A DNA stretch of 64,000 nt from Isoperla grammatica (Eukaryota; Arthropoda; Insecta; Plecoptera; Perlodidae), in assembly GCA_945910005.1 (NCBI GenBank), contig OX246740.1, positions 54,404,638 to 54,468,637 on the forward strand. The letters run 5' to 3'. Positions 50,801 through 62,624 of the stretch are shown here, in pieces. Made by a program: the position numbers and the translations under genes. Below the pieces are notes generated by a model that was not told where the DNA came from, searched no databases, and worked only from the letters and a program-made list of their open reading frames with translations. The first letter of the stretch is position 1. Each line of letters opens with the position of its first letter.

Positions 50801-51980
50801 TCAATGTATAAATCGGATCACACAGATCGGAAATACGTTTTTCTCTTGTAGCCATATAGATTGTGAATTATTGATTCTAAAAGCTAAATAATCCTGTGTG
50901 CTTAAAGATTAAATACACAACTTGTATCTCTCTGTTTAACTATTTTGTTTAACATTGCCAAGAGCTGAACAATTGTATTCAATGAGATGAAACAAAATAC
51001 CCCATAACAATGTATGAATTGGATTATATATAGTTCGAAAACCCGTTTTGTTCCTTGTAGACAATTAAACAATAATCCACAAAGCCACCATACGATAAAC
51101 AATTATAAAGCTTTGTTATATATACAAAACATGAGGATGAATGAGGAGGATATTCTATGCTTGGCAATGAAACTATATTAATTAGGTCGTTCATTATGTG
51201 TATACCTGATTACTGCTTTTCAGCGTTCTATTCACTGATGGGACGCTGCTTTATGGAATGGGCGCCCGCAGGACAATTAATGCTGTCATGTTCTAAATCC
51301 AAATTTGTAATCCTGACATTATTCAACTGACACCCATTAGCATGATTAAACTATTTAGATACCGTGTCCTCACTCAATCACAAACAGAATTAAATATTTG
51401 ACTTATCATTAGCTAAAATCTAGGTTAAATATACCTATGTATTTATTTCGGGAGGCAAATCATAACTTAGGTGGATTGAACGGTCCAATGTTGGCATCCT
51501 TTTTTTAACAAATTGTTATAAATCAATCAAACATTACATAAAAAGTAAATAAATGACTGATTGATAACACAGTCCCATAGGCTTATTTAGACGCAACAGC
51601 TTGTAAACGTTCTGGTGGAAAAGGGCCTACGTTCTCCATACCTAACTAAAGGAGATTCCAATACGGAAGAGAAGGCCCGGGGCTCGATTCCCGGTTCAGT
51701 AAGGCGGTGTGAGACTCCTGGGTTTGACTTAAATCCACCAATATAATACTGGCATATTTTTAAACGGTGATTTCGGTGCCGTCATAGCAACAAAGCACTT
51801 AATAAATGGTATAATGGCATCCACTGATAACAAGTTCTGATAACAATTGAATAGACTATAGATTCAAATTTATTTATTAAAAAAATATTAGATATAGACA
51901 TTTTTCAATGATTTACTCAAATAACATAAATAATCCAAAATGTTTGTAGTGTGTTACCAAAATTGTAGCAGTAACTAATC
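47880..51980. other. Mostly unassigned, with a CpG-rich patch at 50.1-50.3 kb
   Basis: Apart from the SINE at 49.6-49.8 kb, no repeat or gene was recognised. CpG is dense at 50130-50310 (CTCGCGCGTTC, CGTCGCGGCGTG), which may mark a promoter, but nearby frames are short. A tRNA-like B box lies at 51681 (GGCTCGATTCCC). Confidence 0.4.
49566..49798 (-). mobile_element. SINE family S, copy with long C-rich tail
   Basis: On the minus strand: CGAGGTGGGTCCCTCCCCGT, GGTGACCGTTGCTCGCAATG, GAGGGCTCTCGTGTTTATC, an AT-rich middle, TTTGCTGGGCTTCTTTGAGA and CCTAAACATC, then a tail of several C runs (the longest 13 C at 49572-49584). Same order as the 19-kb and 27-kb copies. Confidence 0.6.
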
Positions 51981-51987
51981 GCGTTTT

Positions 51988-52077
51988 CCAATTGGCTGCA
52001 CTGAGTTCGTCTATTGTATTCTTGTTTTGTTCTAATTGTAAAGAGGCGCACTCAGTACGATCCAGTGCAGCCATTGG
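51988..52077. repeat. Short inverted repeat
   Basis: CCAATTGGCTGCACTGA on the left and CCAATGGCTGCACTGG read inversely on the right frame a 90-bp segment; GGCGCACTCAG near the right end adds partial pairing. It may be a very short MITE. It lies just before the CpG-rich spot at 52.3 kb. Confidence 0.5.
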
Positions 52078-52261
52078 ACGTCACAAATGTGTCCGTTCTT
52101 TTAAAACACGACAACAACAACCAACCACTCGTGACGCAATGTATGGAGTCATTTATTGTGGTTTTGTTGGTCGGATTTGACCATAATTCTCTTTATCTCT
52201 CTCCGGGCGTCTGTGTGATTTGTTCTGACCGCTCCAATGTCGGTCGGACACATTTGAATAA

Positions 52262-52400
52262 ACGTTCTCGTTCCCGGTAATGACAAGGCTGAATGAACGT
52301 GCGCATGCGTAGTCGCTTAGCGCGCGCGGCGCACGGGGGCAATCGAGTGAAAGTGTTTCACGCCGACAAACTGCATTAGTCAGTTGGCAGTTATCGTTAT
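52262..52400. promoter_or_regulatory. CpG-rich spot with NRF-1-like site
   Basis: TGCGCATGCGT at 52300-52310 fits the palindromic NRF-1 (ewg in flies) motif. It is followed by a GC-rich run (AGCGCGCGCGGCGCAC, 52320-52335). CpG density is far above the flanks. A promoter for a gene in either direction is possible, but no coding exon was recognised within several kilobases. Confidence 0.3.
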
Positions 52401-52488
52401 AATGGTTAGTATATACGGTGTTTATGCAACGGGGGTAATAGAGACGTGCGCTAAACAAATGTCAATGTAATCAAATGTGGCAATAGAA

Positions 52489-52820
52489 CATTTTCAAAAT
52501 TGATCTATATGAGTATGACCCTTAGATAGAAGTATCACGGTCCTATAAATCTTCAATGACGACAATATAAAAAACTAGGGAACAGATTGATATTTTCTTC
52601 TGGGTTGTTTGGTCGTGTCGGTACAGAGTTTTCACTCCTGTTGTTTTCACATCTGTTCCCATCAACGGGTCGTGAAAGCCTCCAACAACTCAATATAAAA
52701 CTAGTTTTCAAATGTTATGTCAAAGTGCATATTTCATTGTTGTGCACTGTTGTCATTGAAGATTTAGATAAACGTGATTACTTCTATCTAAGGGTCCTAG
52801 ATCAATTTTGAAAATGATCT
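52489..52820. mobile_element. B-family MITE, most complete copy
   Basis: About 330 bp with inverted ends that pair over roughly 75 bases with small differences: ATTTTCAAAATTGATCTA on the left, ATCAATTTTGAAAATGATC on the right, both followed by CCCTTAGATAGAAGTA and later CTTCAATGAC. The middle has an open frame of 74 codons with no known match. It is probably a deletion derivative. No exact target duplication was identified. Confidence 0.7.
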
Positions 52821-52895
52821 AATTTTGTACGAATATATTAGATTTTTGTAACCAAGAGTTTTCTTTTTCTCGGGGTTAGCGGTAAAGTGGGGCAT

Positions 52896-53047
52896 CAGGG
52901 CCTTGATTCTTTATGGTCAACGATAAGGTGATCACCGGTTTTGGTCGTTATGAGATGGCTGTGACCCAATCACAGCCATCCATTCGCCTTCCGTAACGAC
53001 AGAAACCGGTGAGAAATTTACCACAGATTTAGAGAATCGGGCTCCTG
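52896..53047. mobile_element. Short palindromic MITE
   Basis: The ends CAGGGCCTTGATTCT and (inverted) CAGGAGCCCGATTCT pair, and the centre is a near-perfect hairpin: ATGGCTGTGA, CCCAA, TCACAGCCAT, with ACCGGTTT and GTCGTTA blocks outside it on both sides. About 150 bp, no coding. Confidence 0.65.
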
Positions 53048-53049
53048 GT

Positions 53050-54235
53050 AAATATAGCCCCTATTTTTTTTATTTTGCTCTATTCTCCTTAAAAACATAC
53101 AGCAAACATTGAATCTAGTGACTGCTAGATTTACATAACAAGCAACTCACGGACTAACCCGACGTTGTGTCGATAAAGAAGCCTTCTGTCCAGCTGATGA
53201 CCAATAAACCGTCTCGTTGACCAGAGCTCTCGGGCGCCAATAGAAGTAATTACTCTCCTCGGAGTCGCGGCGGCCTCGGGGCTCGAATCTTGTCCGTCCA
53301 GGGGTGAAAGCGAAGCCAAGGAACGAGTTTTAAACGATGCTCGGAATTAAGGCAAACTATATCAAGTGAGGAAAGTTACCCGACTAAAAGACTCCGTAGG
53401 TTCGTTCGTGCATAATAACAACAAACCATCAACATAATGATTGATTATTGATTATTGTTATTATTGTAAGATCCAGTCTTACAATGTCCCAATAACTACT
53501 TATTCGTCGAATGGCTTGTGTTCTCCATGGCAACGACCAATCAAAACTCTTGAAATCCTCCAAATAGCTTAATTGCTACAAATAACTTCATTATTAGGAG
53601 ATTGTAATTCTTCCGTCAACAAGTAACTTGTCTGCGGCGTAACCATTAAATAAAAAATAGATATTAAAAACTACTCCAAACAAGAGCAAAACACGATGAT
53701 TGACAAAGTGCAAGAAAATTTATTTAATAATGAAAAAAATATGAATTATATTCTAAAGATCGTGGAACAAATTTAGTGAGCGTATTTATAATAACAATAA
53801 AGTATTTTTCGTTTGCTTTGAAAATAAAACGCAACCGAAATGGCTGAAAACACTAGCGTCAACATTTTCGGTCGTCCAAGACTCGCTTTTCAAATAATCT
53901 GTATTTATTTCGTTGGTATAAAAAAAAACCTATCCTGACAACTTCAGAAGAGATGTCTCCCGTTTGATGGTCCTGAATATGAACAACATATCTAAACATA
54001 GACTGAGTCTGATTGACTTTTCCATCACTGCTTCCACACAAAAAGACGAGACATCAAAGTTAATATATATTTTTTATCTGGAATAGCTCTCGTCAAAGTA
54101 TTCGTTCAGAAAAAAAACTTTTGAAAAACGTAATTTCCGTGATTCTTTTCAAATACGTTCGTATAGTGATTACAAAATATGGTGTCGTGAAACGCCCGGT
54201 TGTCTGTCACAGTTGACTGCGATGATAGGAATCCA
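53050..54235. other. Unassigned stretch
   Basis: GC-rich at 53210-53320, with a B-box-like GGCTCGAATCTTG at 53280. The rest is AT-rich without a recognisable gene. Confidence 0.4.
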
Positions 54236-54237
54236 CT

Positions 54238-54385
54238 CCCCCCCCCCCCCCCCCCCCACACACATGACGTGAAGCCAGCATTGTGTGTGTCCACTGGATC
54301 GCGAACAGATTGCAAAAACTGAATGAGATTCTACTTCACGGGGGTGGGGGCAGGGCTGGGGGCGCAGGGGGGGGGGGGGGGGGGG
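54238..54385. repeat. Poly(C) and poly(G) runs in close pair
   Basis: Twenty C (54238-54257) and 19 G (54367-54385, inside a longer G-rich stretch from 54341) lie 110 bases apart and could pair as arms of a cruciform or form G-quadruplexes. Glycine-rich frames here are artefacts. Confidence 0.93.
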
Positions 54386-55061
54386 CGGGCGGGGGTAGAA
54401 CCAATTCCGTGTTATGTGCTCGTATGTTCATATTTCATAAGACGAACTACGAGGAGGCTGTCACTGTCAGCAGCAGTATTCACTATACCGGGAATTTATT
54501 GTTCTTAGGGGCAACATTTACTTTGAACAGAAGACAAAAACATAATATGTAATATATATTCGAGGTGGGTGGACGATTCGAAGAAAGAAATAATTTAGAA
54601 GGGAAATATTCTTGTGATGCAGACAGCATCCCTGGGGAGTTGTTCCCAGAATAAAGCCAAGTTATGAATCTGTTGTACAAAATACAACATTTTCTGAACG
54701 CAAACATTGTGTTCAAGTGCCGCACTTCAGTGAAAAGAGAACCGCATCACGTGAAATTGTTCAGTAAGTCCGCGATTGCCAACAAACGCTCTGATTACCC
54801 CGTGGAGAACATGGCTTTGTGTCTGTCTGTCCCCCCCCCCCCCCCCCTCCTCCTTTCAAGGCGTACGTTTCGCCTACATGACGAAGAATAAACCGCTCTA
54901 CGTAATTGGCGACATATATTATATACTTAAGATTTTCTCAAGTTTGCCGCTCCCCTCTACCACTACATCTGAACACCTCTCACCCCCGTGACAACCCGAC
55001 AGTCAACATCATGGTCGATGGTCACATAACTGGAGGGTGGAACGTCAAACTAAGAACATCG

Positions 55062-55311
55062 GGGCCCGGATTCGCAAGAGGTTATAAGTATTTTTCTAAG
55101 ACTGGCCTAACTTTGGACCTCTTGTAAAACCAGACCCAGGTCACACGAGGAAGTTACTAAATAATTATTGGTGAAAACAAGGACATAATGAGCATTCCAA
55201 TAATGTGTTTTTAATTCTGTTCTAAGATATCTGCATAGTTTAACAAGAGGTTAGGCCCGTCTTAGAGTTAAGACCAAAAAAAGACTTGAGACCTCTTGTG
55301 AATCCGGGCCC
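55062..55311. mobile_element. MITE with GGGCCCGGATTC ends
   Basis: 250 bp. The left end is GGGCCCGGATTCGCAAGAGG and the right end read inversely is GGGCCCGGATTCACAAGAGG. Further in, CTAAGACTGGCCTAAC pairs with CTAAGACGGGCCTAAC, and CCTCTTGT recurs several times. No coding and no clear target duplication. Confidence 0.75.
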
Positions 55312-55319
55312 TGCACTCT

Positions 55320-58030
55320 AGCTAAGTGTCGTAATAGCACACGGCGATACTGTTAAAACTGTCACCACATTTGCCGGTGTCGGTGTTATTGTTCAATAAT
55401 TTACGATTACGGTCTGTGTCGTGAACACCTAATTGGTTAGTTAGTATACTATTCGTCGAATAAGATCACTTCAAAGCTACTGAATAGTTGCTGCCGCCGT
55501 GAAAACCTGTTTTCAACGAAATAAATAAATAGTTATTATCCCGGATAGAAGATAGATATTTAATAGCCCATCAACACATCTCAACTGTAATAATAATCTA
55601 TAATTTAAAACAAGTGGATTTTAGTTCCGTTTCAATCCAGCCGACTATCACAAAACTAGTCGAGCAAAATAGTTCCGTCTTGCCGTCGAAAAGTGGATCG
55701 CGTTTAATCCGATTCGAGTGAAATTCGTCGGCAAGTGAATCTATCGAACGAGTAGTTAATCCGCTCTCGAGACTTACAGTTGCAAACTCGTGTTTGCCGA
55801 GACTTTGATCGAGTTGCGAGATAATCTTTGCAAAGGTTAAACAGTTTCACCGGAACGTGGGCAGACGACACTGATGATGGGCTAATCCAATATCATACAT
55901 CGATCTAAGCAGATTAATAAATCACAGTTTAGTAGACGGTTTAAACCAGACGGCCCCGGGTTACACGACGGAATTACCGCAAACGAGAAATAAGCTAATA
56001 ACGATAACACGATTCACGAGATCTCGTTTATCACGTTGTAACGATGAAACGTGGTCACAATTTAGGGATGGGTAAATACGTTTAATAAATTCGTTTTAGT
56101 CGCTCCTTCCCCTGCAGTGAGATATAAAAAATGACCGATGCAGTAAATAACCGAAAAGTTCCGAAATCTGGTGAGAAAAAACTATAATATAGTAGACTCC
56201 GTTGTAAAATTTCTATCATATACACAAACACTACTGTACAAACTTTAAAAGTTGCACAAAAATTGTAAACGTTTAAATCCACTCCCACATTTAAACGTTT
56301 AAACGTCCCATCCCTAGGTCACATCTGTGATCTGGGATAAATATAGATATGTACATTCACGTATGCATAAATTTCATTCTCTTTTGCAATAACAACACAA
56401 ACAATGTTATACGGAGAATGTAACTGAAAAACGACTTTACCAAATGTTCAAAAACGAAACATGAACCTTGTTTGCATTACTATTGATGTTACGCGTTGTC
56501 AATTCTAACCCCCAGTAACCATATAGTTCTAAACGTAAACACAAACTTTGAATTTATATTGTGTAGGGTAGGTATAGCTATAAACTCTCCTCTAATGATA
56601 ACAGAGTTTGTAAAAACTGTATTTCTGATAGATTTATAAGTACCATTTTTTATACGTATAGAATAGATAGAAATATGTGTTTTGGTACCGACGAAAACTA
56701 TCACAGATACTTTATTTTATCAATAGCGAGGAATATAATATTACAGAGCCGCTCCACGTGGCAGCGTTGTTTTCATTTCGCCCGCCGCATTTGCAATGTT
56801 TGGTATAACCAATTGCTCAGTGGGGTATCACATAAATCGAGTCGCCTGCGGCTGGGTGTAGTCAGCATACTCCTGTCTCTCTGTACGTGTGGATTCATTA
56901 TCAGGCAAACAATGTAACATATAGATGCCTCGGGTTCGAATCCCGCCACAGATACAGATCAGCGTTCGAACCAAGGCGTGTAAAAACAACAAACAACAAT
57001 CTCTCTTCCTCGCAACTTTGGAAGCGACGTAATCGTTCTCGAGGAGTCTAAGCTATACCGGAAACGGAAGGTCGTCACTCGATCCCCGTAGGCTTCACAG
57101 AACCTGTTGTCTCATTATTATCACAATCTCTGCATTCTAATCGTTCCGTAAGTAAGTGTATATTAATCGTAACCGCCGGATCAAACCTGTTGACCGATGA
57201 CTAAACCACGATCAAGGTTCCGATCAAGGAGAAAACAATGGTCGTATGCAAAGTAGCCTCTCTGATGCAACAGGTGTCACGTGTTAATTGCCGCCGACCG
57301 ATCAATATAGACCTTAGAGTTGTACCAACGTACACATCCTTATCTACAGCTCCTTTCGTGCACGCTGTTTCTACGAAATTCAACACTCTTTGACGTTCTT
57401 TAAAACATTCGTAAAGTAGAGAGCACAAGCCTCATTATAGTCACGTCAGCTGTTTTAGAAAATTCCAGGTAACCAACCAAAGTAGACGGTAAAAATTCGC
57501 GCGAAGTAAAGAATTTTCGTACTATTGAAACTAGGCTATATCGTAAGCCTGCATGAGAATACTTACGTTGTGGAAACTATACATTTGATTAATTCACACA
57601 TTCATGTTGATTAAATTCGCAGCCTTGACAATACAGTATACAATGAACATCCCAAACAAAAAAATGTTAATTATTACAAACGAATGAGTAAGAATTTAAA
57701 CATATTTATTTCCGTTTCAGTCAAGACTAGACTGTGGTGAAGTGAGACGGGACTAGAGCTACGCCTACCTACTACTACACACTACACACAAGTACGTTCG
57801 GCTGAACAATGACCATGTTTTACTTCGAGCGAATGGTTTGCTACACCGGTTGCGTAGTCGTACAGATGTACATAAGTCAACTGTTGTTCGAGTGGTTGCA
57901 CAGTTCGAGCACGGATCTGTATAATGTACCCCGAGTGCGATTAGTGCACGGTATTGTGCGGAGGCGGTGATATGGATTACTCGTAGTCACAACGGGGTGC
58001 GACTCTACATTCAGATTGTGGTTTAGATCA
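55320..58030. other. Mostly unassigned; CpG-rich patch at 55.65-55.85 kb
   Basis: Besides the hAT MITE there is a CpG-rich patch with an imperfect 12-bp inverted pair (CTTGCCGTCGAA and, inversely, CTTGCCGACGAA; 55679-55731) and repeated TAATCCG words. A B box stands at 56932 (GGGTTCGAATCCCGCC) without a foldable tRNA. An acceptor-like TTTCCGTTTCAG ends at 57720; the 52-codon frame after it (57809) is not recognised. Confidence 0.35.
56063..56316. mobile_element. hAT-type MITE (family E), copy 2
   Basis: A shorter relative of the element at 9996, in opposite orientation: it begins TAGGGATGGGTAAATACG and ends AAACGTCCCATCCCTA. The flanks read GGTCACAA (56053-56060, then TT) and GGTCACAT (56317-56324), an 8-bp duplication with one mismatch and two extra bases on the left. 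The AAACGTTT repeats beside the ends are shared with copy 1. Confidence 0.82.
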
Positions 58031-58037
58031 GTTGTTT

Positions 58038-58105
58038 ACATGAAACTTCATCTAGAACCCTTAGATAGAGCTAATCACAGACCTCTAGATCAATTAGTGT
58101 AATGT
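58038..58105. mobile_element. B-family MITE end fragment
   Basis: CATCTAGAACCCTTAGATAG, then GAGCTAATCACAGACC and CTAGATCAATTAGTG, match the terminal 60-70 bases of the B family. No partner end was found nearby, so it is a fragment. Confidence 0.4.
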
Positions 58106-58934
58106 AACTTTGGTGTTATCGTGAAAATGAATGGGTCTAATTAACAGGCTGTGGAAATTGGGGGTTGGTTAATGTTGTCGTAGTACAAAAGCCGAAGTGA
58201 CGTGATCGGGGCATAGACACAACAAACGGAGCAAGAGACGATCGATTGATTGAAGATTGAAGAGCCGAGAAGATTGAATACCAGAAGATTAATTACTGTG
58301 ATTTATTGATCTGTTTATGTCTAGACATCGTAATGTCAAGATTATAAACTATTACGGTGGCAAGAATACGATGTTGTGTCTGTCTGCATAGCACAGTGAG
58401 ATTACGACTTGAATGATCATACAATGCTATAAACAAGTAGAAACTGTAATATTATAATACTGTCGATACATTTAACAAACATGAATGTAATTGAAAAGTG
58501 TAAATGGACTACTTGATGTGAATGTAATAACTGAATTTCTATAAAAACTTCTTTTGACAGCAATGTCGGCATTCAATTTGTAACCATTTCTACTGTGTGG
58601 ATCTTAGCAAAAGGTTTCATACAACAGTGTTGTGTTGTGAAGCTTTTGTAAACACGTCGATTGTGGAATGTACGTATTATAAAAATTGTATAATTTTTAA
58701 AAGTAATAATATGTCTGTGAGCATTCATATTCCGTGCTATTCATATATGTTACGTTGCCTATCACTGTTATTATGTGAGTGTTATGAACATGAGAGATCG
58801 CACGTTGGTACTTGATATTATGAAACCAATATTATGTGTTTTTGTATATAATATATTTGTAATAATTGACATCAAACGTTTTACAACATGATATTACATT
58901 TTTGTATGTATGTATTTGTTTTATTTTGTAATGC

Positions 58935-58995
58935 ATATAGTTAGATTTTATATTGTCCTCCTTTGTAATAAAGTAAGTAAATAAATAAATAAAAC
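58935..58995 (+). mobile_element. Non-LTR retrotransposon 3' end, related
   Basis: TTGTCCTCCTTTGTAATAAA followed by GTAAGTAAATAAATAAATAA: the CCTCCTTTGTAA word and the (TAAA)n tail match the ends at 59279 and 63775, but the middle is shorter. Upstream sequence was not assigned. Confidence 0.5.
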
Positions 58996-59278
58996 ATATA
59001 CATATGTTTTTTAAAATAAATTTAGTTTACACTAGCATATTAAGATGATGATATATTTTGACCTATTTGTCTCATATTTTGGATACGATGGCAATCGAGA
59101 CAATGCGTGGATGATATATGAAGATAAAGAGAAAAGAGACCTACACGACAGCTATGCCCAACACCGGAAGGAGGTTTGTAAGATAAACGGTTTACCAGCC
59201 CAAGAACACAGAAAAACTAAAAATTTACACTGGCAGACGATCAGACGGTCGGAATGCTTAAAGCAGTGTCATCGCGTA

Positions 59279-59385
59279 TCTATTTATTTATTTATTTATT
59301 TATTTAATGTCTATCCTATTCAGTTATAAAAACTGATTTACAAAGGAGGACCTTAATTAAAGCTAGGCTATGCAAAATAATGAAA
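59279..59385 (-). mobile_element. Non-LTR retrotransposon 3' end with (TAAA)n tail
   Basis: Inverse copy of the element end at 63775: (TTTA)n tail on the plus strand, then TGTCTATCCTATTCAGTTAT and AAAACTGATTTACAAAGGAG. Only the 3' end is recognisable. Confidence 0.7.
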
Positions 59386-59389
59386 TCAT

Positions 59390-61510
59390 TAATAACAATA
59401 CAACAACAACAAAAAACTACCTACTGTACTATATAAAAAAACAAAACAAGAACAAGATGATTAACTATGATTAATATTAAATATGATATGATTAACTTGG
59501 GTCATTGAGTTATATTTCTAACATTTGTCCAGCAGCTCATATATTTCGCGGACTCCGTCTGGCCACTTCTCAATCAAGAGACGGGCCCCACTGCTCACGA
59601 ATAATAATTAAAAACTATATAGTTCAGAGAAATGCGTCACTGTTAATTAAAACAGACAATGCACTGATTGTGGCAGACACTGTGTATCTTAGACGTTGTT
59701 AGTTATCACATTCATTCTATGCGATACAAAAAAATCGGTTGACCACCATTATAAAACGTATCCGTCACTAGCATACGGTCAATATGACGACGGCACATCT
59801 AAAAACATGTTGTTTACATCTCTAGTACCATTAAAACCCCTCATTAATGCGCACTCTACATAACATTCTTCACAGACAAAAACAAATCTCTCTCATTAAC
59901 GAAAGAATATCATACCGCATGAGAAATGTGTTTATTCAACGAATAACACCACTAACTAACACGTACGTACATAGCTTTGTGTGTTTACAGTGATAAAACA
60001 CGCGAGAAAATGGATTACACAACAAGTGCATTTGTAACAGTCGTGCACCAATTAGTTACAACTGTATAATACGGAACAGTCGGGGGGTTCTTGAATACAG
60101 CTGAGCGACGCGCATGTATGTATTGCATGAAAGATTACTACACCATCAACAAAGAATGATGTTTGTTTGTATACACGAAGGACTCTGCATAACAACTGCA
60201 ATATGTGCTGTGTGTGCTACTCGCATACTAATATAACTCTAGAGTATAAACACATTACCGGCTACGCTAGGATGCATTATTTACACGACTTACTTTATAG
60301 CAATGCGCGAACGGATGTTTTTATTCGCGTTATAGACTTGTTCAGGAAACTGTTGGTGTAAGTTTTATGGTGAAACTGTTTGCAAAGTTAATTGTTATTT
60401 CCATTAAAAGTTGGGGTAAAAACAATTCAATTTGAAGTTACTCTAAACTACGACGTTTTGGTAGAGTGACGAAGTCAAGTGTTTAGTCGTAGTGTTGTGA
60501 GAATAGTCCTAGTATTAAAAAAGTGTTTTATCAAGTAGTAATGAGAATTGCCGATCGTAAAGCTGTTCAGTTGTTACGGATGATACATTCATTTTTCAGG
60601 ACAGTTTAAATTATGAATTTATTAAAGTTATAGATGTCCCAGTTATAATTTTTAAATTTAATTTGTTATGTAGATTGTTCGTATTCGTACAATTAGTGAG
60701 TGGAAATTAAGTCCGATTACAGATGGAACGAGTGCTGCATGAATCTTTGCAACTGATGTACCTAATTCATCCCTATTCACCATGGATGCCAGCATAACTT
60801 CATAAAGAAGTGAAAGAAAAACAAATCACTGTAGAACAAGTTTGTAAAATTGGTTAGTTCCTTGTCAACTTAGGAAATTAAGAAAGCTGCTTTAGCTGTT
60901 GGGGAAATAACTTAATATTTTAGCTTTAGAATAATTTGAATATACATAGTTATTTAATAACTTAAGTAATTACAGTATATTTTTTATTTCTATTAAATTT
61001 TGCACATTAACCCAATTACATTGATCGTTACGTTGCATGAGTAAAACAAAAATACGAGCAGTATGATTATGTTTTAAACCACGAGAAACATTTGGTCCGT
61101 TTTCCATAATCGTTTTACAAAAAAATTAAAAAATGATAGCAATTTATAATATCGTGTGTCATTCATCATTAGTTTACATTTCCTTGCGTAGCTACTTTCA
61201 CAATGTATTGCATGTTTACATTTTGTGCGACATAAAAATGTCAAATCATTTAAATTAATGCCACATATGTTCTGCTACGCAGTATAAGAAACACTTAACT
61301 TACACAAAAAAACTCACGTTGTTGCAACCAGTTTGCAAGAAAATAAAACTACCTATCATTTAGTAAAAGTAACATCTCAAATCCATTTACGGATAGTCCG
61401 AACGCAAATAGATGCCAATCGTTCCTGTAACAGTTATTTAACACAATCACACACGACCATCATTCAGACAACGTTTACACTTAAAGAGATTGACTCTATC
61501 CGGAGACTGA
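59390..61510. other. Unassigned AT-rich stretch
   Basis: No recognisable gene or known repeat. Frames of up to 65 codons look random. Confidence 0.5.
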
Positions 61511-61720
61511 AGTTCATTCCCGTTCATTCCCTGCATGTCATAATCATTCCCGTTCATTCCCTGCATGTCACAATCATTCCCGTTCATTCCCTGCATGCCA
61601 CAATCATTCCCGTTCATTCCCTGCATGTCACGTTCATTCCCTGCATGTCACAATCATTCCCGTTCATTCCCTACATGTCAAATTCATTCCCTACATGTCC
61701 CGTTCATTCCCTGCATGTCA
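61511..61720 (+). repeat. Minisatellite of 30- and 20-bp units
   Basis: The unit ATTCCCGTTCATTCCCTGCA plus TGTCACAATC repeats four times from 61516, then 20- and 30-bp variants alternate to about 61720. The 10-base subunit (CGTTCATTCC) explains the two lengths. A 135-codon frame (61333-61740) stays open because 30 is a multiple of three; it gives IPVHSLHVTI repeats and is probably not a gene. Confidence 0.93.
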
Positions 61721-62242
61721 ACATTTCTCAACGCCTGTAAATAATAATCTAAAAACCAGCACAAGAAGATAGGATGTACAAAACAATGAAATACGGTTAC
61801 CTTTCACACAAAATGATCTCAACATTCTTCAAAACATTTCTTCTCGAGATGGTCAGCTAAATTTTAATTGGCTTTTTAATGATTTAAAGGGTTTCAATGA
61901 GGATGTATTGGCTATATTGCAATTTTTTACACTTATAACTTGCCACCATACATAGTTTATGTGTGTTCTACTTCTATGGGGGTTGGGGGGGGGGGGGGGG
62001 CGCATTTGCCCTCACATTCTCTGATAATATACCCAAGTTAACAACACTATATTATTAATTTATTAACTGAGAAGCTTTTGAACCCAAGACAGTATCTATC
62101 TGGATCTAAAATATATTAAATTCAAAATAGTATTAAAACATGGTGGTAATTCTCTTAACTACTTCATCACGCGCAGCGGTTTCAGTTGCTACATGTATTT
62201 TTTTTGTTATTATTATTTTTTTTTCCTACTTATGCAGGTCCA

Positions 62243-62264
62243 CCCCCCCCCCCCCCCCCCCCCC
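62243..62264. repeat. 22-base poly(C) run upstream of the UGT gene
   Basis: Runs after AGGTCCAC, a possible trace of the family S SINE end (CGTCCAC then C). It lies 360 bases before the UGT coding start. Confidence 0.9.
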
Positions 62265-62394
62265 ATTCGGTATAATTCCCTCCATGACGTCCATCACACT
62301 TCCAGACCTGCGGTAGACAACTCCAGTGAGTGACTGATACAAGTATCGGAATGCAACAAGTAGGTACAACTTAGAGGTCGAGGTTTATTGAGGG

Positions 62395-62617
62395 GGGCGT
62401 GGCACGTTGTCGTTCACCTCAAGCCCGACCGTGGCCGTGTCCAATGACCTTGAAGCCGTCAAAAAGAGAGTTTTCCTTCTCGTGACACTTTTTCGAACGT
62501 ATAATTACGATCTGTCGTTATTTGGTAATAATAATACCACGAATTAACGTGAAAGTGGTCGAAGTTATTTTGTCAACGCCCGCAGCTCTTGGAAATAACT
62601 TGTTTTGGTTGTTGCAG
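62395..62617 (+). promoter_or_regulatory. UGT upstream region with a nuclear-receptor half-site
   Basis: This stretch just before the UGT coding exon is more GC-rich than its surroundings. It has a GGGGGCGTGGCACG patch near 62393-62407 and TGACCTTGA at 62445-62453. The latter reads TCAAGGTCA on the other strand, the extended half-site bound by FTZ-F1 (NR5) and ERR nuclear receptors, and overlaps a CCAAT-like CCAATGA. The stretch ends in a splice acceptor at 62617, so it may hold a promoter, an upstream intron, or both. No start site could be fixed. The role is inferred from motif only. Confidence 0.3.
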
Positions 62618-62624
62618 GCTCAGA

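Noticed and set aside
54106..54552. Glycine-rich proteins on both strands
   Set aside because: They are translations of the poly(C) and poly(G) runs.
57809..57970. 52-codon frame after an acceptor-like site at 57720
   Set aside because: No recognisable domain, no conservation that I can judge, and no donor; listed only as part of an unassigned stretch.
61333..61740. 135-codon frame with 10-residue repeats
   Set aside because: Explained by a 30-bp minisatellite; no signal peptide, no ATG in good context and no splice support.
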